NCBI RefSeq assembly: GCF_001050275.1 | Contig: NZ_BBYA01000010.1 | Span: forward strand, 558,001-622,000 | Length of the DNA stretch: 64,000 nucleotides | Source of the DNA: Leptolinea tardivitalis | GTDB taxonomy: Bacteria; Chloroflexota; Anaerolineae; Anaerolineales; Anaerolineaceae | Direction: 5' to 3' | Position numbers and translations under genes: made by a program | Shown: in pieces, positions 6,837 through 15,201 of the stretch | How positions within the stretch are numbered: position 1 is the first letter of the stretch | How the letters are laid out: every line of letters begins with the position of its first letter | Notes under the pieces: model-generated | Databases searched by the model: none | What the model was told of the DNA's origin: nothing | Seen by the model: the letters and a program-made list of their open reading frames with translations, nothing else

Positions 6837-8268
6837 TCGTTGATACACCCCATATCTGCAGCAACCGGATGTAAAACTGTGTCATCTTGACCAGGGATTT
6901 CACCCGGATGCGTTCATTAATCCCATCAAGTTCCAGGTCGTCTTCTGGTGGAACCAGCAGCGGGGTAAAGCGGAAAACATTTCGACAGATAGACGTGTAA
7001 AAACGGGCATCGCCCGGCCAGGGCTGCACTACCGGGGCAACAGGAATGCCATCGTACACTTCTAACACAGCCCGTTCGATGGTCTGATACGCCGCTGAAT
7101 CTGGAGAGGATGGTTTGGGCGCCTCCCAGGCACGGTCAGATTCCGCCTGAAAAAGCACCCGTTCATCCTGAACAGCCTTGCGGATATGGTCGCTTACGGC
7201 TGCAATGGATTCACCCGGCATGAGGAATACATCTACCTCAGCATGTGCCTGTTCAAGCGATCCATTGAACAGCACAGGGATAAACTGTGTGGTGGAACGC
7301 ATCTGAGCTTCGGGGTGTTTTAATATCAAAGAATGCGCCAGCCAGGAAAGCAGCCAGGTATTGGCAAAAATGACCTGCTGAGTATAACTGATTGCCCCGA
7401 CCAGTCCCCTGTATGACTCGCGGATTTCTTTTAAGGAAGCTGGCAAAGGATGATCTGCCAGACGGGAAAGGGCATGTGAAAGGATATCCAGTTTGTTATC
7501 GGTACGTTTGGTGTTTTGAGTTGTGAAATCAAATCGGATGTGTCCGCGTTCTGATACACCAATGACAGCCGCCGAACCGGTCATTCCAGGGAAATAATCT
7601 CCGGCGATCCAATCGCCTTCATCCAACACCACTTCAAGCCGGACCCCCGCTTTTTTCAGGTATGCTGCCGTACGGCAGGCTCCCATCTTGCCGCCGGTAA
7701 GGCAGTCATGCCCGAATGACAGGTAAACTGTCCTTTCCGGTTTATACCCATTCCGCAGCATTGTCTCCACCGCCTGAAGGATGGCCACCATCTGGCCCTT
7801 ACCCTGTAGTGTTCCCCGACCCCAGATAAATCCATCCTTCACCTGGCCTGAAAACGGCGGAACCTTCCATTTATCCACAGTTTTCGGGTCAACCGGCGGC
7901 ACATCATAATGCCCGCTTAATAAAACACCGGGCAACTTGGGATTACGTCCCGGCCAGATATACAACAGTGAAAGATCCTGACTTGAGCGGACCTCCAGTG
8001 TGGTGTGAACCCTGGGAAACTGTTTCAACAACACACGGTGAAGGTTGAAGTAATCGTCCCGCATGGTAGTGGTCAGTTCGTCGGCAGCAATGGTTCGGCA
8101 GCGGATCACCTCTGAAAGATGTTCGGCCAACACATCTCCATCCACCTCTTCCAGTTCCACTACGGGGTAATCGGGCAGCGGACGGGCAAAACGGACAGCC
8201 GCAATCAACATGACGGCGGCCATGAATAATAGAAGGATGGTGAAGGCAATCAGAAGTTGAATAACCAT
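6829..8268 (-). CDS. M20-family peptidase homolog lacking most catalytic residues (predicted pseudoenzyme)
   Basis: The 479-residue protein has an N-terminal membrane segment (residues 4-25) and then an M20/PM20D1-like body. The first motif S-G-H-Y-D-V keeps H120. The bridging metal ligand in W-G-R-G-x-x-D is Q155 here. The F-G-H-D-E-E motif reads F-G-H-D-C-L, so the general base (189) and a metal ligand (190) are gone. L-D-E-G keeps D216, while the final His before G-x-N-E-R is D448. Three of five metal ligands and the base are lost although the frame is intact and full length. It probably binds something rather than hydrolysing it. Divergent from the aldo/keto reductase gene. Confidence 0.85.
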   Translation of the reverse strand: MVIQLLIAFTILLLFMAAVMLIAAVRFARPLPDYPVVELEEVDGDVLAEHLSEVIRCRTIAADELTTTMRDDYFNLHRVLLKQFPRVHTTLEVRSSQDLSLLYIWPGRNPKLPGVLLSGHYDVPPVDPKTVDKWKVPPFSGQVKDGFIWGRGTLQGKGQMVAILQAVETMLRNGYKPERTVYLSFGHDCLTGGKMGACRTAAYLKKAGVRLEVVLDEGDWIAGDYFPGMTGSAAVIGVSERGHIRFDFTTQNTKRTDNKLDILSHALSRLADHPLPASLKEIRESYRGLVGAISYTQQVIFANTWLLSWLAHSLILKHPEAQMRSTTQFIPVLFNGSLEQAHAEVDVFLMPGESIAAVSDHIRKAVQDERVLFQAESDRAWEAPKPSSPDSAAYQTIERAVLEVYDGIPVAPVVQPWPGDARFYTSICRNVFRFTPLLVPPEDDLELDGINERIRVKSLVKMTQFYIRLLQIWGVSTIS

Positions 8269-8345
8269 TGGACACCAAGATAGATTGTATCAAAATCAAC
8301 CCGTTGGGGAAAATCATAGAACAGAGCAGGTTTGTACGGGGTTTA

Positions 8346-8351
8346 TATAAT
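8346..8351 (+). promoter_or_regulatory. Possible -10 element for the aldo/keto reductase gene
   Basis: A perfect TATAAT lies about 37 bases before the ATG at 8388, which itself has a GGAGG site. No convincing -35 box is seen at the usual spacing, so this is tentative. Confidence 0.35.
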
Positions 8352-8387
8352 AAAGGTTGAATACAAATTGATGATTATGGAGGCACC

Positions 8388-9356
8388 ATGGAATACAGGA
8401 GCCTGGGAAGAACCGGATTAAGAGTCTCTGAGTTGTGCCTGGGAAGTATGCAATTCGGCTGGACGGCTGATGAAGACACGGCTTTTCAAATCCTTACAGC
8501 TGCTGTGGATGCTGGGATTAATTTTATTGACACAGCCGATATCTATTCACGCTGGGCAAAAGGGAATCCGGGTGGAGTCTCCGAACAGATCATCGGTGAT
8601 TGGCTCAAGAAAACGGGCATTCCCCGCAGCGATCTGGTGATTGCCACCAAAGTACGCGGTTCCATGGGCCCCGGTGTGAATGACGAAGGTTTGTCGCGTG
8701 TTCATATCATGAAAGCGGTTGACGATTCACTGCGCCGGCTTCAAACCGATTATATTGATCTCTACCAGTCACACTGGTTTGATGAAAACACACCTATCGA
8801 AGAAACACTCTCCACCCTGGGCGATCTGATCCACATGGGGAAGGTGCGTTACATCGGTTGTTCCAACATTCCCGCCTGGCGGTTAATGGAATCTCTGTGG
8901 GTGGCGGAGCATTACAACCTGCCGCGCTATGAAAGCCTTCAGCCGCACTACCACCTGTTAAAGCGGGCAGAATTCGAATCAGGATTATCCGATATATGCA
9001 GAGGGTATAACCTGGGAGTCATGCCATACAGCCCATTAGCCGGAGGATTCCTTACCGGTAAATACCGCCGGGGAGAAACCGATACCGGCAGCCAGCGGAA
9101 TGTGTCAAAGTACTTCAATGATCGGAGTTGGAATTTACTTGATATTATGGACACCGTGGCAAAAAACCATGACAAGAGTGTTTCACAGGTCGCTCTCGGA
9201 TGGCTGTTAAGCCAGCCGGTGGTTACCTGCCCGATCATTGGACCGCGAACCATCGATCAGTTGACAGATAACCTGGGCGCCGTCGGATTACGACTTCAAC
9301 CGGAAGAAATTCAAATTCTGGATCAGGCAACGGTATGGCAAGCCGCTGATAATTGA
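8388..9356 (+). CDS. Aldo/keto reductase
   Basis: This 322-residue enzyme belongs to the NADPH-dependent aldo/keto reductase superfamily and folds as a TIM barrel. The catalytic tetrad is visible as D48 (F-I-D-T-A), Y53, K88 (A-T-K) and H129 (Q-S-H-W). The N-terminus Y-R-x-L-G-R-T-G-L-x-V-S-x-L-x-L-G is typical of the YajO/YghZ-like branch, and the C-terminal I-I-G-P-R-T stretch fits cofactor binding. It would reduce an aldehyde or ketone; the substrate is not predictable. A GGAGG site precedes the ATG. metG follows 50 bases downstream. Confidence 0.93.
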   Translation: MEYRSLGRTGLRVSELCLGSMQFGWTADEDTAFQILTAAVDAGINFIDTADIYSRWAKGNPGGVSEQIIGDWLKKTGIPRSDLVIATKVRGSMGPGVNDEGLSRVHIMKAVDDSLRRLQTDYIDLYQSHWFDENTPIEETLSTLGDLIHMGKVRYIGCSNIPAWRLMESLWVAEHYNLPRYESLQPHYHLLKRAEFESGLSDICRGYNLGVMPYSPLAGGFLTGKYRRGETDTGSQRNVSKYFNDRSWNLLDIMDTVAKNHDKSVSQVALGWLLSQPVVTCPIIGPRTIDQLTDNLGAVGLRLQPEEIQILDQATVWQAADN

Positions 9357-9406
9357 TCGCGGCTGTGTGTTACAATCCGCCTGATATTTAGCACGCGAGG
9401 AACAAT

Positions 9407-11191
9407 ATGATCGAAAATGTACTGGTATCTGTAGCCTGGCCGTACGCCAATGCTGAAATTCACGTGGGAAACATCACCGGCGCCTATCTGCCGGCAGATA
9501 TTTTTGCCCGCTACCAACGCCTGCGCGGACGTAAAGTCTTGATGGTTTCCGGTTCTGATTCTCATGGTACCCCCATTACGGTACGGGCTGATGCGGAAAA
9601 GACCACGCCTCTTGAGGTTTACCAGCGTTACCATAACAGCTTTCTCGATTTGTTCAAGGAACTTGGCCTGACATACGACCTGTTCACCAGCACACATACA
9701 TCCAATCATTTTGATGTCTCTCAAAAGATATTCCTTTCCCTTCAGAAGAACGGCTACCTGTATACCGACCGCGAGTTGCAATGGTATGCTCCCAGCCAGA
9801 AACGCTTTTTACCTGACCGTTATGTTGAAGGTACCTGCTACATTTGCGGCTTTGAAAATGCCCGCAGCGACCAATGCGATAAGTGCGGCAACCTGCTAGA
9901 TCCTGCCCAGTTGATTAACCCGCGCAGCAAGGTGGACGGTTCCACTCCTGAACTGCGTGAAACCGAACACACCTACCTGGATCTCGGTAAATTGCAGCCA
10001 GCTGTGGTTGAGTTCTTAAAACAACGCGAATCGTACTGGCGGCCGAATGTGCTGCGCCAGAGTCTCGGGCAGATCCTGGCGGATAATCTCCACGGACGGG
10101 CCATTACCCGCGATCTTGACTGGGGCATTCCCGTTCCGCTGGAAGGCTGGGACGGCAAATGCCTGTATGTCTGGTTCGAAGCCGTCATCGGGTACCTGTC
10201 TGCGTCCATCGAATGGAGCAAACTTATTGGAAAACCGGATGCCTGGACGGAATGGTGGCATGGACCGCAATCTCAGGCGTATTACTTTATCGGCAAAGAT
10301 AACATTCCCTTCCACGCCGTCATCTGGCCGGCCCAGTTGACAGGAAGCGGCAAGGCATTTGATGAATTGATGGGATTACCCAATCCGGCTCCCCTGAACC
10401 TGCCATATGATGTTCCGGCCAATGAGTTCATGAATCTGGAAAACCAGAAAATTTCCGGCAGCCGAAACTGGGCAGTCTGGGGACGGGATTTCCTGACCCG
10501 TTATGATCCCGATCCTCTGCGCTATTATCTGACGGTCAACATGCCGGAATCCAAGGATACTGACTGGGATTGGGAAGATTTCTTCCACCGAAATAACGAC
10601 GAATTGGTGGCTACCTGGGGAAACCTGGCCAACCGGGTCCTTTCGTTCACCTGCAAACACTGGGAAAACAAAGTCCCCGATCCGGGAGAATTGACGGATA
10701 TGGATAAGGACCTGCTCGCCCAGGTGGAAAAGGGGTTTGAAACCGTGGCAGCGGAAATGGATGCCGTGCATCTGCGGGCTGCTCTTGCAGAAGGCATGCG
10801 GCTGGCTACCGAGGTCAACAAGTATCTTGATCAAACAGCCCCCTGGAGCGCCATCAAGACAGACAAGGCTGCCGCTGCCCGTTCTGTCTACACCGCATTG
10901 AAAGCCATTGATTCGTTGAAAATCCTGCTGGCGCCTTTCCTGCCCTTCACCAGCGAACGGTTGAACGGGTTCTTTGGCAATGACAGGCCATTATTTGGAA
11001 AACAGTATATTGATACGATTTCAGATGATCTGGGAACCCATGCCGCTCTGCGATACGACCCGGACGGCGCATCAGGAAAATGGGAACCATCCAAATTGGA
11101 ACCAGGGAAAGAACTGGTCAATCCGCAGCCGTTATTCAAGAAGTTGGATGCCAGTATTATCGAAGAAGAACGCAAGCGTTTGGGTCATTAA
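9407..11191 (+). CDS. metG: Methionyl-tRNA synthetase
   Basis: The 594-residue class I synthetase charges tRNA-Met. The HIGH motif reads HVGN at 19-22 and the connective domain carries a C-x2-C/C-x2-C zinc knuckle (C-Y-I-C ... C-D-K-C) near residues 145-165. The KMSKS loop reads KISGS at 348-352, so the second catalytic-loop lysine is Gly. The C-terminal helical anticodon-binding domain is present; there is no clear C-terminal EMAP/Arc1p-like tRNA-binding domain. Type resembles the large MetRS group with W-A-V-W after the KMSKS loop. A GAGGA site precedes the ATG. Confidence 0.95.
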   Translation: MIENVLVSVAWPYANAEIHVGNITGAYLPADIFARYQRLRGRKVLMVSGSDSHGTPITVRADAEKTTPLEVYQRYHNSFLDLFKELGLTYDLFTSTHTSNHFDVSQKIFLSLQKNGYLYTDRELQWYAPSQKRFLPDRYVEGTCYICGFENARSDQCDKCGNLLDPAQLINPRSKVDGSTPELRETEHTYLDLGKLQPAVVEFLKQRESYWRPNVLRQSLGQILADNLHGRAITRDLDWGIPVPLEGWDGKCLYVWFEAVIGYLSASIEWSKLIGKPDAWTEWWHGPQSQAYYFIGKDNIPFHAVIWPAQLTGSGKAFDELMGLPNPAPLNLPYDVPANEFMNLENQKISGSRNWAVWGRDFLTRYDPDPLRYYLTVNMPESKDTDWDWEDFFHRNNDELVATWGNLANRVLSFTCKHWENKVPDPGELTDMDKDLLAQVEKGFETVAAEMDAVHLRAALAEGMRLATEVNKYLDQTAPWSAIKTDKAAAARSVYTALKAIDSLKILLAPFLPFTSERLNGFFGNDRPLFGKQYIDTISDDLGTHAALRYDPDGASGKWEPSKLEPGKELVNPQPLFKKLDASIIEEERKRLGH

Positions 11192-11207
11192 GCCCGATCA
11201 GACAGAA

Positions 11208-11639
11208 TCATCGTCCGCCCGGTTTGAGGATCCCCAGCCGGGCGGCTTTTTGAACACATTCTGCGATGGTATTGGCCTGTAAATTTTGCTTAAGGGCAGC
11301 GACATGCAGACTCACGGAACGCTGCGAGATATTCAACCGGTTGGCAATCTGTTTTCCGGTCATACCCTCTGAAAAAGACGTCAACACATCCAATTGCCGC
11401 CTGGTGAGGCGCGACGATGAAACAGGACGATTCGCCGATTCCATCGGATGAGCAATCACCCAATCCTGCCACACCACCGCAGCATAATTTACATCGGCAT
11501 TACGGAACAGATCATCTGTCTTGATATAATCCGGCAGACGGTCGTTCAACAGAAAATCAAGCTGAACCTGTTTGGCCGGTATCGAGATCTGTTGGTAAGA
11601 AAAAGATTGATCAGGTTGAATGAGGATAAGGTGGGTCAT
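11208..11639 (-). CDS. Small LuxR-type transcriptional regulator
   Basis: The 143-residue protein ends with a LuxR/NarL (GerE) helix-turn-helix at about residues 77-140: L-T-R-R-Q-L-D-V-L, G-M-T-G-K-Q-I-A-N-R-L-N-I-S, then R-S-V-S-L-H-V. The ~70-residue N-terminal part is not a full receiver domain (no acidic pocket or conserved Lys) and was not recognised, so the input signal is unknown. No good ribosome binding site precedes the ATG. An AT-rich imperfect palindrome lies just upstream (11652-11672) and could be an autoregulatory operator. Convergent with metG. Confidence 0.85.
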   Translation of the reverse strand: MTHLILIQPDQSFSYQQISIPAKQVQLDFLLNDRLPDYIKTDDLFRNADVNYAAVVWQDWVIAHPMESANRPVSSSRLTRRQLDVLTSFSEGMTGKQIANRLNISQRSVSLHVAALKQNLQANTIAECVQKAARLGILKPGGR

Positions 11640-11760
11640 TGAAGGTGTCAGAATATAGTATATATGTTCTATTATGACATAAATCCATCAGGAGTCAAGC
11701 TCAAATTTACAGGCTGTACAACAATAAAATGTTCTTGCATACCGGAGTAAAATTTACAGT

Positions 11761-13209
11761 ATGAAACGAAATAAATTTACCGGCTTTTTCCTATCATTGC
11801 TCACGGCAGCCGTGTTATTGGGTTCGTCCATTCATCCGGCGGAAGCAGCAGACGTTTCTCCTCAAAATCAACCGGCTACTGATACCATCGGGCTGGTGGC
11901 CAGCGCGAATTACCAGGCAGATAACCTGGCCATGGATGATCAGTATCTGTACCCTACATTCAGTTCACTGAGTGTGGTTGACCTGAACCCCGAATCGTTG
12001 AAGCTTTTTTATAAGTTTCGTACCAATTATATTTTTGACCTGGTTGTAAAGGGCCAGTATGCGTTTGCCGGTCAACAATCCAATGGATTACGGGTTTTTG
12101 ACATCACGGTAGCCACTCCCACCGTATTTTCAAGTCATGATATTTCGGGTGGAGCCTACGGCCTTGCCCTTTCAGGCAGTAATTTACTGGTGACTACAGG
12201 TTTAAACGGCCTGACCATACTGGATACCTCCAAACCCTACGATATGCCGGTGATAGGTCAACTGGCATTGGATGGTTTCTCAAAGCAGGTTTCTGTTTCC
12301 GGCAATATAGCTCTGGTAGCGGCCGGAAAAGCTGGAGTTCACGTGGTGGATATTTCGACTCCTGAAGCACCCCGGCTGATCACCACAATCACAACACCTG
12401 CAGAGGCAGAAAACGCCGCTATCGAAGGCAGCACCGGTTATCTGGCGCTCGGTCTGGGTGGAATGCAGATTGTAGATCTGAAAGACCCGGCGAAACCATC
12501 CATTCTCTCGACCCTGGATACCCGCGATTTCCTGCGGCGTGTTGTAATTAAAGACGGGTTGGCATATCTATGCGAAAGAGATGCCGGAATCCGGATTGTC
12601 AATATTGCCGATCCTTCCAATCCCAAACCGTTGGCAGTCTATAATACCTACGGCGGTGCCTGGGATGTGGCAGTAAAAGATAACAATATTTATGTGGCCG
12701 ATTATCCTTACGGGTTGATTGTGCTTCGGTACAACCCACCGGTGGAGAAATCTATCCCTCCCGAAGGCGGTTCTATTGAATCCACGGCTGATGCGGTCAG
12801 TGTGACCATTCCGTCAAACGGATTTGAGAGTGAAATCAACTTTAAACATGAACCATTGCCGGGGATAAATACACCCACAGGACCGGAACCTACCCTTGTA
12901 AAGGTCGGACCGTTCTTCCGCAACAGTGCCTGGAATGACGGAACAATTATCAAACCAGCCAAACCCTATGCGATTACAGTTAAGGCCAACACCGCCGGTT
13001 TGACAACACGGCAAATCGGCGCACTCAGTCTGTATTACTGGGACACAGACATCAAGCGATGGCGGAAAGATGTGTCCACCCGGTTGGACACCACCACCGG
13101 TATTTTGACAGCCACACCCAACCGGCTGGGGCTGTGGGGCGTCTTTTACGATAATGAAGATGCCTACACTAATCTTCCACAATCAGTAACGCCAACAACC
13201 ACCCCCTGA
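11761..13209 (+). CDS. Secreted LVIVD-repeat protein
   Basis: The 482-residue protein has a Sec signal (charged start, hydrophobic run, A-E-A-A cleavage region near residue 29). It then has about six LVIVD-type repeats, each ending in patterns such as L-R-V-F-D-I, L-T-I-L-D-T, V-H-V-V-D-I, M-Q-I-V-D-L and I-R-I-V-N-I. These repeats, common in bacterial surface proteins, likely fold as a beta-propeller. After residue 330 a second beta-rich region follows, with a short Thr/Pro tail ending the protein. Its function is unknown. The tail resembles the Thr/Pro tethers of other exported proteins in this window. Confidence 0.85.
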   Translation: MKRNKFTGFFLSLLTAAVLLGSSIHPAEAADVSPQNQPATDTIGLVASANYQADNLAMDDQYLYPTFSSLSVVDLNPESLKLFYKFRTNYIFDLVVKGQYAFAGQQSNGLRVFDITVATPTVFSSHDISGGAYGLALSGSNLLVTTGLNGLTILDTSKPYDMPVIGQLALDGFSKQVSVSGNIALVAAGKAGVHVVDISTPEAPRLITTITTPAEAENAAIEGSTGYLALGLGGMQIVDLKDPAKPSILSTLDTRDFLRRVVIKDGLAYLCERDAGIRIVNIADPSNPKPLAVYNTYGGAWDVAVKDNNIYVADYPYGLIVLRYNPPVEKSIPPEGGSIESTADAVSVTIPSNGFESEINFKHEPLPGINTPTGPEPTLVKVGPFFRNSAWNDGTIIKPAKPYAITVKANTAGLTTRQIGALSLYYWDTDIKRWRKDVSTRLDTTTGILTATPNRLGLWGVFYDNEDAYTNLPQSVTPTTTP

Positions 13210-13221
13210 TCTTGATCAGGG
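13204..13221. terminator. Palindrome covering both stop codons of convergent genes
   Basis: CCCTGATC and GATCAGGG form a perfect 8-bp inverted repeat with a two-base centre. It contains the TGA of the LVIVD gene and the TGA of the opposing membrane-protein gene. No T-run follows, so its action as a terminator is uncertain. Confidence 0.4.
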
Positions 13222-15138
13222 CTGCAATTTGATTTCTTGCGGATAAAAGAACCAGTAGCGTTTGATATCGGGATCGTCCGTTTCATAGTATTTGCCGCAT
13301 ATCTGCAGGATGCCGTAATCACCGGGCATCAAGTCGGTGGGTGAAAGCAGCCAGACCCGTTTGCCTGTGGTGATGTCATATCCCAGCATCAAAGTGGCGG
13401 GTGGTTCCACCTGACTTAAAATGTTGATAGCCTCATCATTTGGCAAATTATGGATGAAAATCTTATACCGCCCATAATGAAACTCAGGCAGCCAGTCAAG
13501 CTGCAAGACGCTCTCACGAATCAGGCGGACAGATGTACCGGCATTGTAGTGCATGGTGACTGCTGTTTCACCAGCCGGGCATACCGGTGGTTTTATTACC
13601 GGGGGTACGGCTGTTTTGAGAGCCACGTAAGGGGCGATCACAATAAATAAGAGCAGCAGGGTTGTATACCCGGTAAGGCCGGCAGGCAATCTTTCTTCTA
13701 CGGGCAAATCTCTGGCAGGCTTCCACGGAAAAAGATGGGATAATTCGGATACACCCACAGCCGGCAGCAGCGCCATTATGGGAATGGTCGCCGCGAAGGC
13801 GCGCATCTTGTGGGCATCACCCGGCGGCACAAACGGTACTGAAAGGAAGATCCCGACGGTGGCGATCAACAGGAAGGAATAAAAAGGTGTCTTCCATTTC
13901 CGCACCAGTTGAACCAGGGCCGTCAGACAAAGGGCATATAAAACCAGATGAAGGGGACGATTTGCAGCCACATCTTCACCGCCCACATAGGCATAAACGC
14001 TGAACCAGGTATCAGAAAACAGCAATTCCCACTGGTGGAGAATCCCTCTGACCAATCCCATCGGGTTCTGGCGGATCAGGTCGAAAGATAATTGATAGAT
14101 CTGCTGCATGCGCTCTTTATCTGGCAGGGAGAGCGTTTCAGAGTATTGAGTGTAGACATACGACCAGCGTTCCCCGCCGGAAGCCAGTCCGTAGAGCGAT
14201 TCAGCAAAGTTGCCAAACAAAAGCCCTTCGGGATTGCCAATCAACCGCAGAACCAGTGAGTTCAAACCGAAACCTGCCGCCACCACCAGCGCAGCCAGTA
14301 AAGTCGGTTTCCAGGCCAACCAGCCTTTTCCGCGGAATAACCAGCCGACCCATAATACAAGTAACGGCAGGATAAAGAAAGCCCCGGCACGTACATTCAA
14401 CGCTGTGGTAAGTACAAACAACCCCAGCAAGATAAATGGAAGCGATTTACGAAAACTGCCTCGGCAGAAAAAAGCCAGTGCCAGTGCGCCCAGTGCAACG
14501 CCCAGTGTTTCTGTCATGGTTGTTCCCATGAATCGGCGGGCAAATAAAAAAACAATCCAAAACGTGATGGACCCGGCAAATGCGCCTTTAGCCTGGCGGA
14601 CTTCCAGCATCAGATACAGACAGGCTACCGCCTCTAAGAAAACCAGGATTGCCGTGGCATTCTGTAAATTTCTTCCGGTAATGCCAAGCAATGCCCCCAG
14701 CAAACCTATGGATATTGGCCGGCGGGATGATATATCAGACAGGACGGAACCATCCAGAAGACGGCTGGCATCAACATAATACGTGGCCGCATCATTGTAG
14801 GGGATCAACCCGCTGACCACGTAGGGTTCACTCTGACCGCTGGCCCACAATCCACCCAATGCCAGGCCAAACAGTGCACCGCCCAGTGTAAATGAAGCCG
14901 GCAATCGCCAAGGTTCAGGCAATCGAAGAACAAGATAGGTCAGTAAAAGAATACATATTGATGTGGATACAAAGCTGTATCGTATGGTAACCGAGAGGGA
15001 TCGAATTTCCACCGGCACATGACTGTAGGCGGAAAAGATAAAAGTGGCTGCCATTACCAGAAATGCCAGCGGTATACGAAGTATCTTTCCGAGGTTTGGT
15101 TGAATATTAGTTTTGATCATTGTGATAATTTCAAACAT
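13216..15138 (-). CDS. Polytopic membrane protein, GT-C glycosyltransferase-like
   Basis: The 640-residue protein has about twelve hydrophobic segments over residues 20-500 and a soluble C-terminal domain of about 130 residues. The first large outside loop holds Y-N-D-A-A-T-Y-Y, an acidic site where GT-C lipid-linked sugar transferases place their catalytic Asp. The pattern suggests a dolichyl/polyprenyl-phosphate-sugar-using transferase, but no specific family is recognised. It lies 63 bases downstream of nuoN on the same strand, separated by a strong hairpin. No clear ribosome binding site is seen for the ATG at 15138 or for an alternative ATG at 15120. Confidence 0.75.
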   Translation of the reverse strand: MFEIITMIKTNIQPNLGKILRIPLAFLVMAATFIFSAYSHVPVEIRSLSVTIRYSFVSTSICILLLTYLVLRLPEPWRLPASFTLGGALFGLALGGLWASGQSEPYVVSGLIPYNDAATYYVDASRLLDGSVLSDISSRRPISIGLLGALLGITGRNLQNATAILVFLEAVACLYLMLEVRQAKGAFAGSITFWIVFLFARRFMGTTMTETLGVALGALALAFFCRGSFRKSLPFILLGLFVLTTALNVRAGAFFILPLLVLWVGWLFRGKGWLAWKPTLLAALVVAAGFGLNSLVLRLIGNPEGLLFGNFAESLYGLASGGERWSYVYTQYSETLSLPDKERMQQIYQLSFDLIRQNPMGLVRGILHQWELLFSDTWFSVYAYVGGEDVAANRPLHLVLYALCLTALVQLVRKWKTPFYSFLLIATVGIFLSVPFVPPGDAHKMRAFAATIPIMALLPAVGVSELSHLFPWKPARDLPVEERLPAGLTGYTTLLLLFIVIAPYVALKTAVPPVIKPPVCPAGETAVTMHYNAGTSVRLIRESVLQLDWLPEFHYGRYKIFIHNLPNDEAINILSQVEPPATLMLGYDITTGKRVWLLSPTDLMPGDYGILQICGKYYETDDPDIKRYWFFYPQEIKLQP

Positions 15139-15143
15139 AAATT

Positions 15144-15167
15144 GGGACGGGTTAAGAAACCCGTCCC
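15144..15167. repeat. Palindromic hairpin, copy 1 of a GGGRCGGGTT-type repeat (possible terminator after nuoN)
   Basis: GGGACGGGTT (15144-15153) and AACCCGTCCC (15158-15167) form a perfect 10-bp stem with the loop AAGA. It lies between nuoN and the membrane-protein gene. The T-run is better on the plus strand than on the transcribed minus strand. Near-identical arms occur at 30745 and 58440. Confidence 0.75.
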
Positions 15168-15201
15168 TTTATTTTACCTTTTAGGATGGGATTCTTCGGT
15201 C

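Noticed and set aside
14210-14779. Plus-strand open frame of 189 codons opposite the GT-C-like gene
   Set aside because: Ser/Ala/Arg-rich translation from the complement of hydrophobic codons; no start signal.
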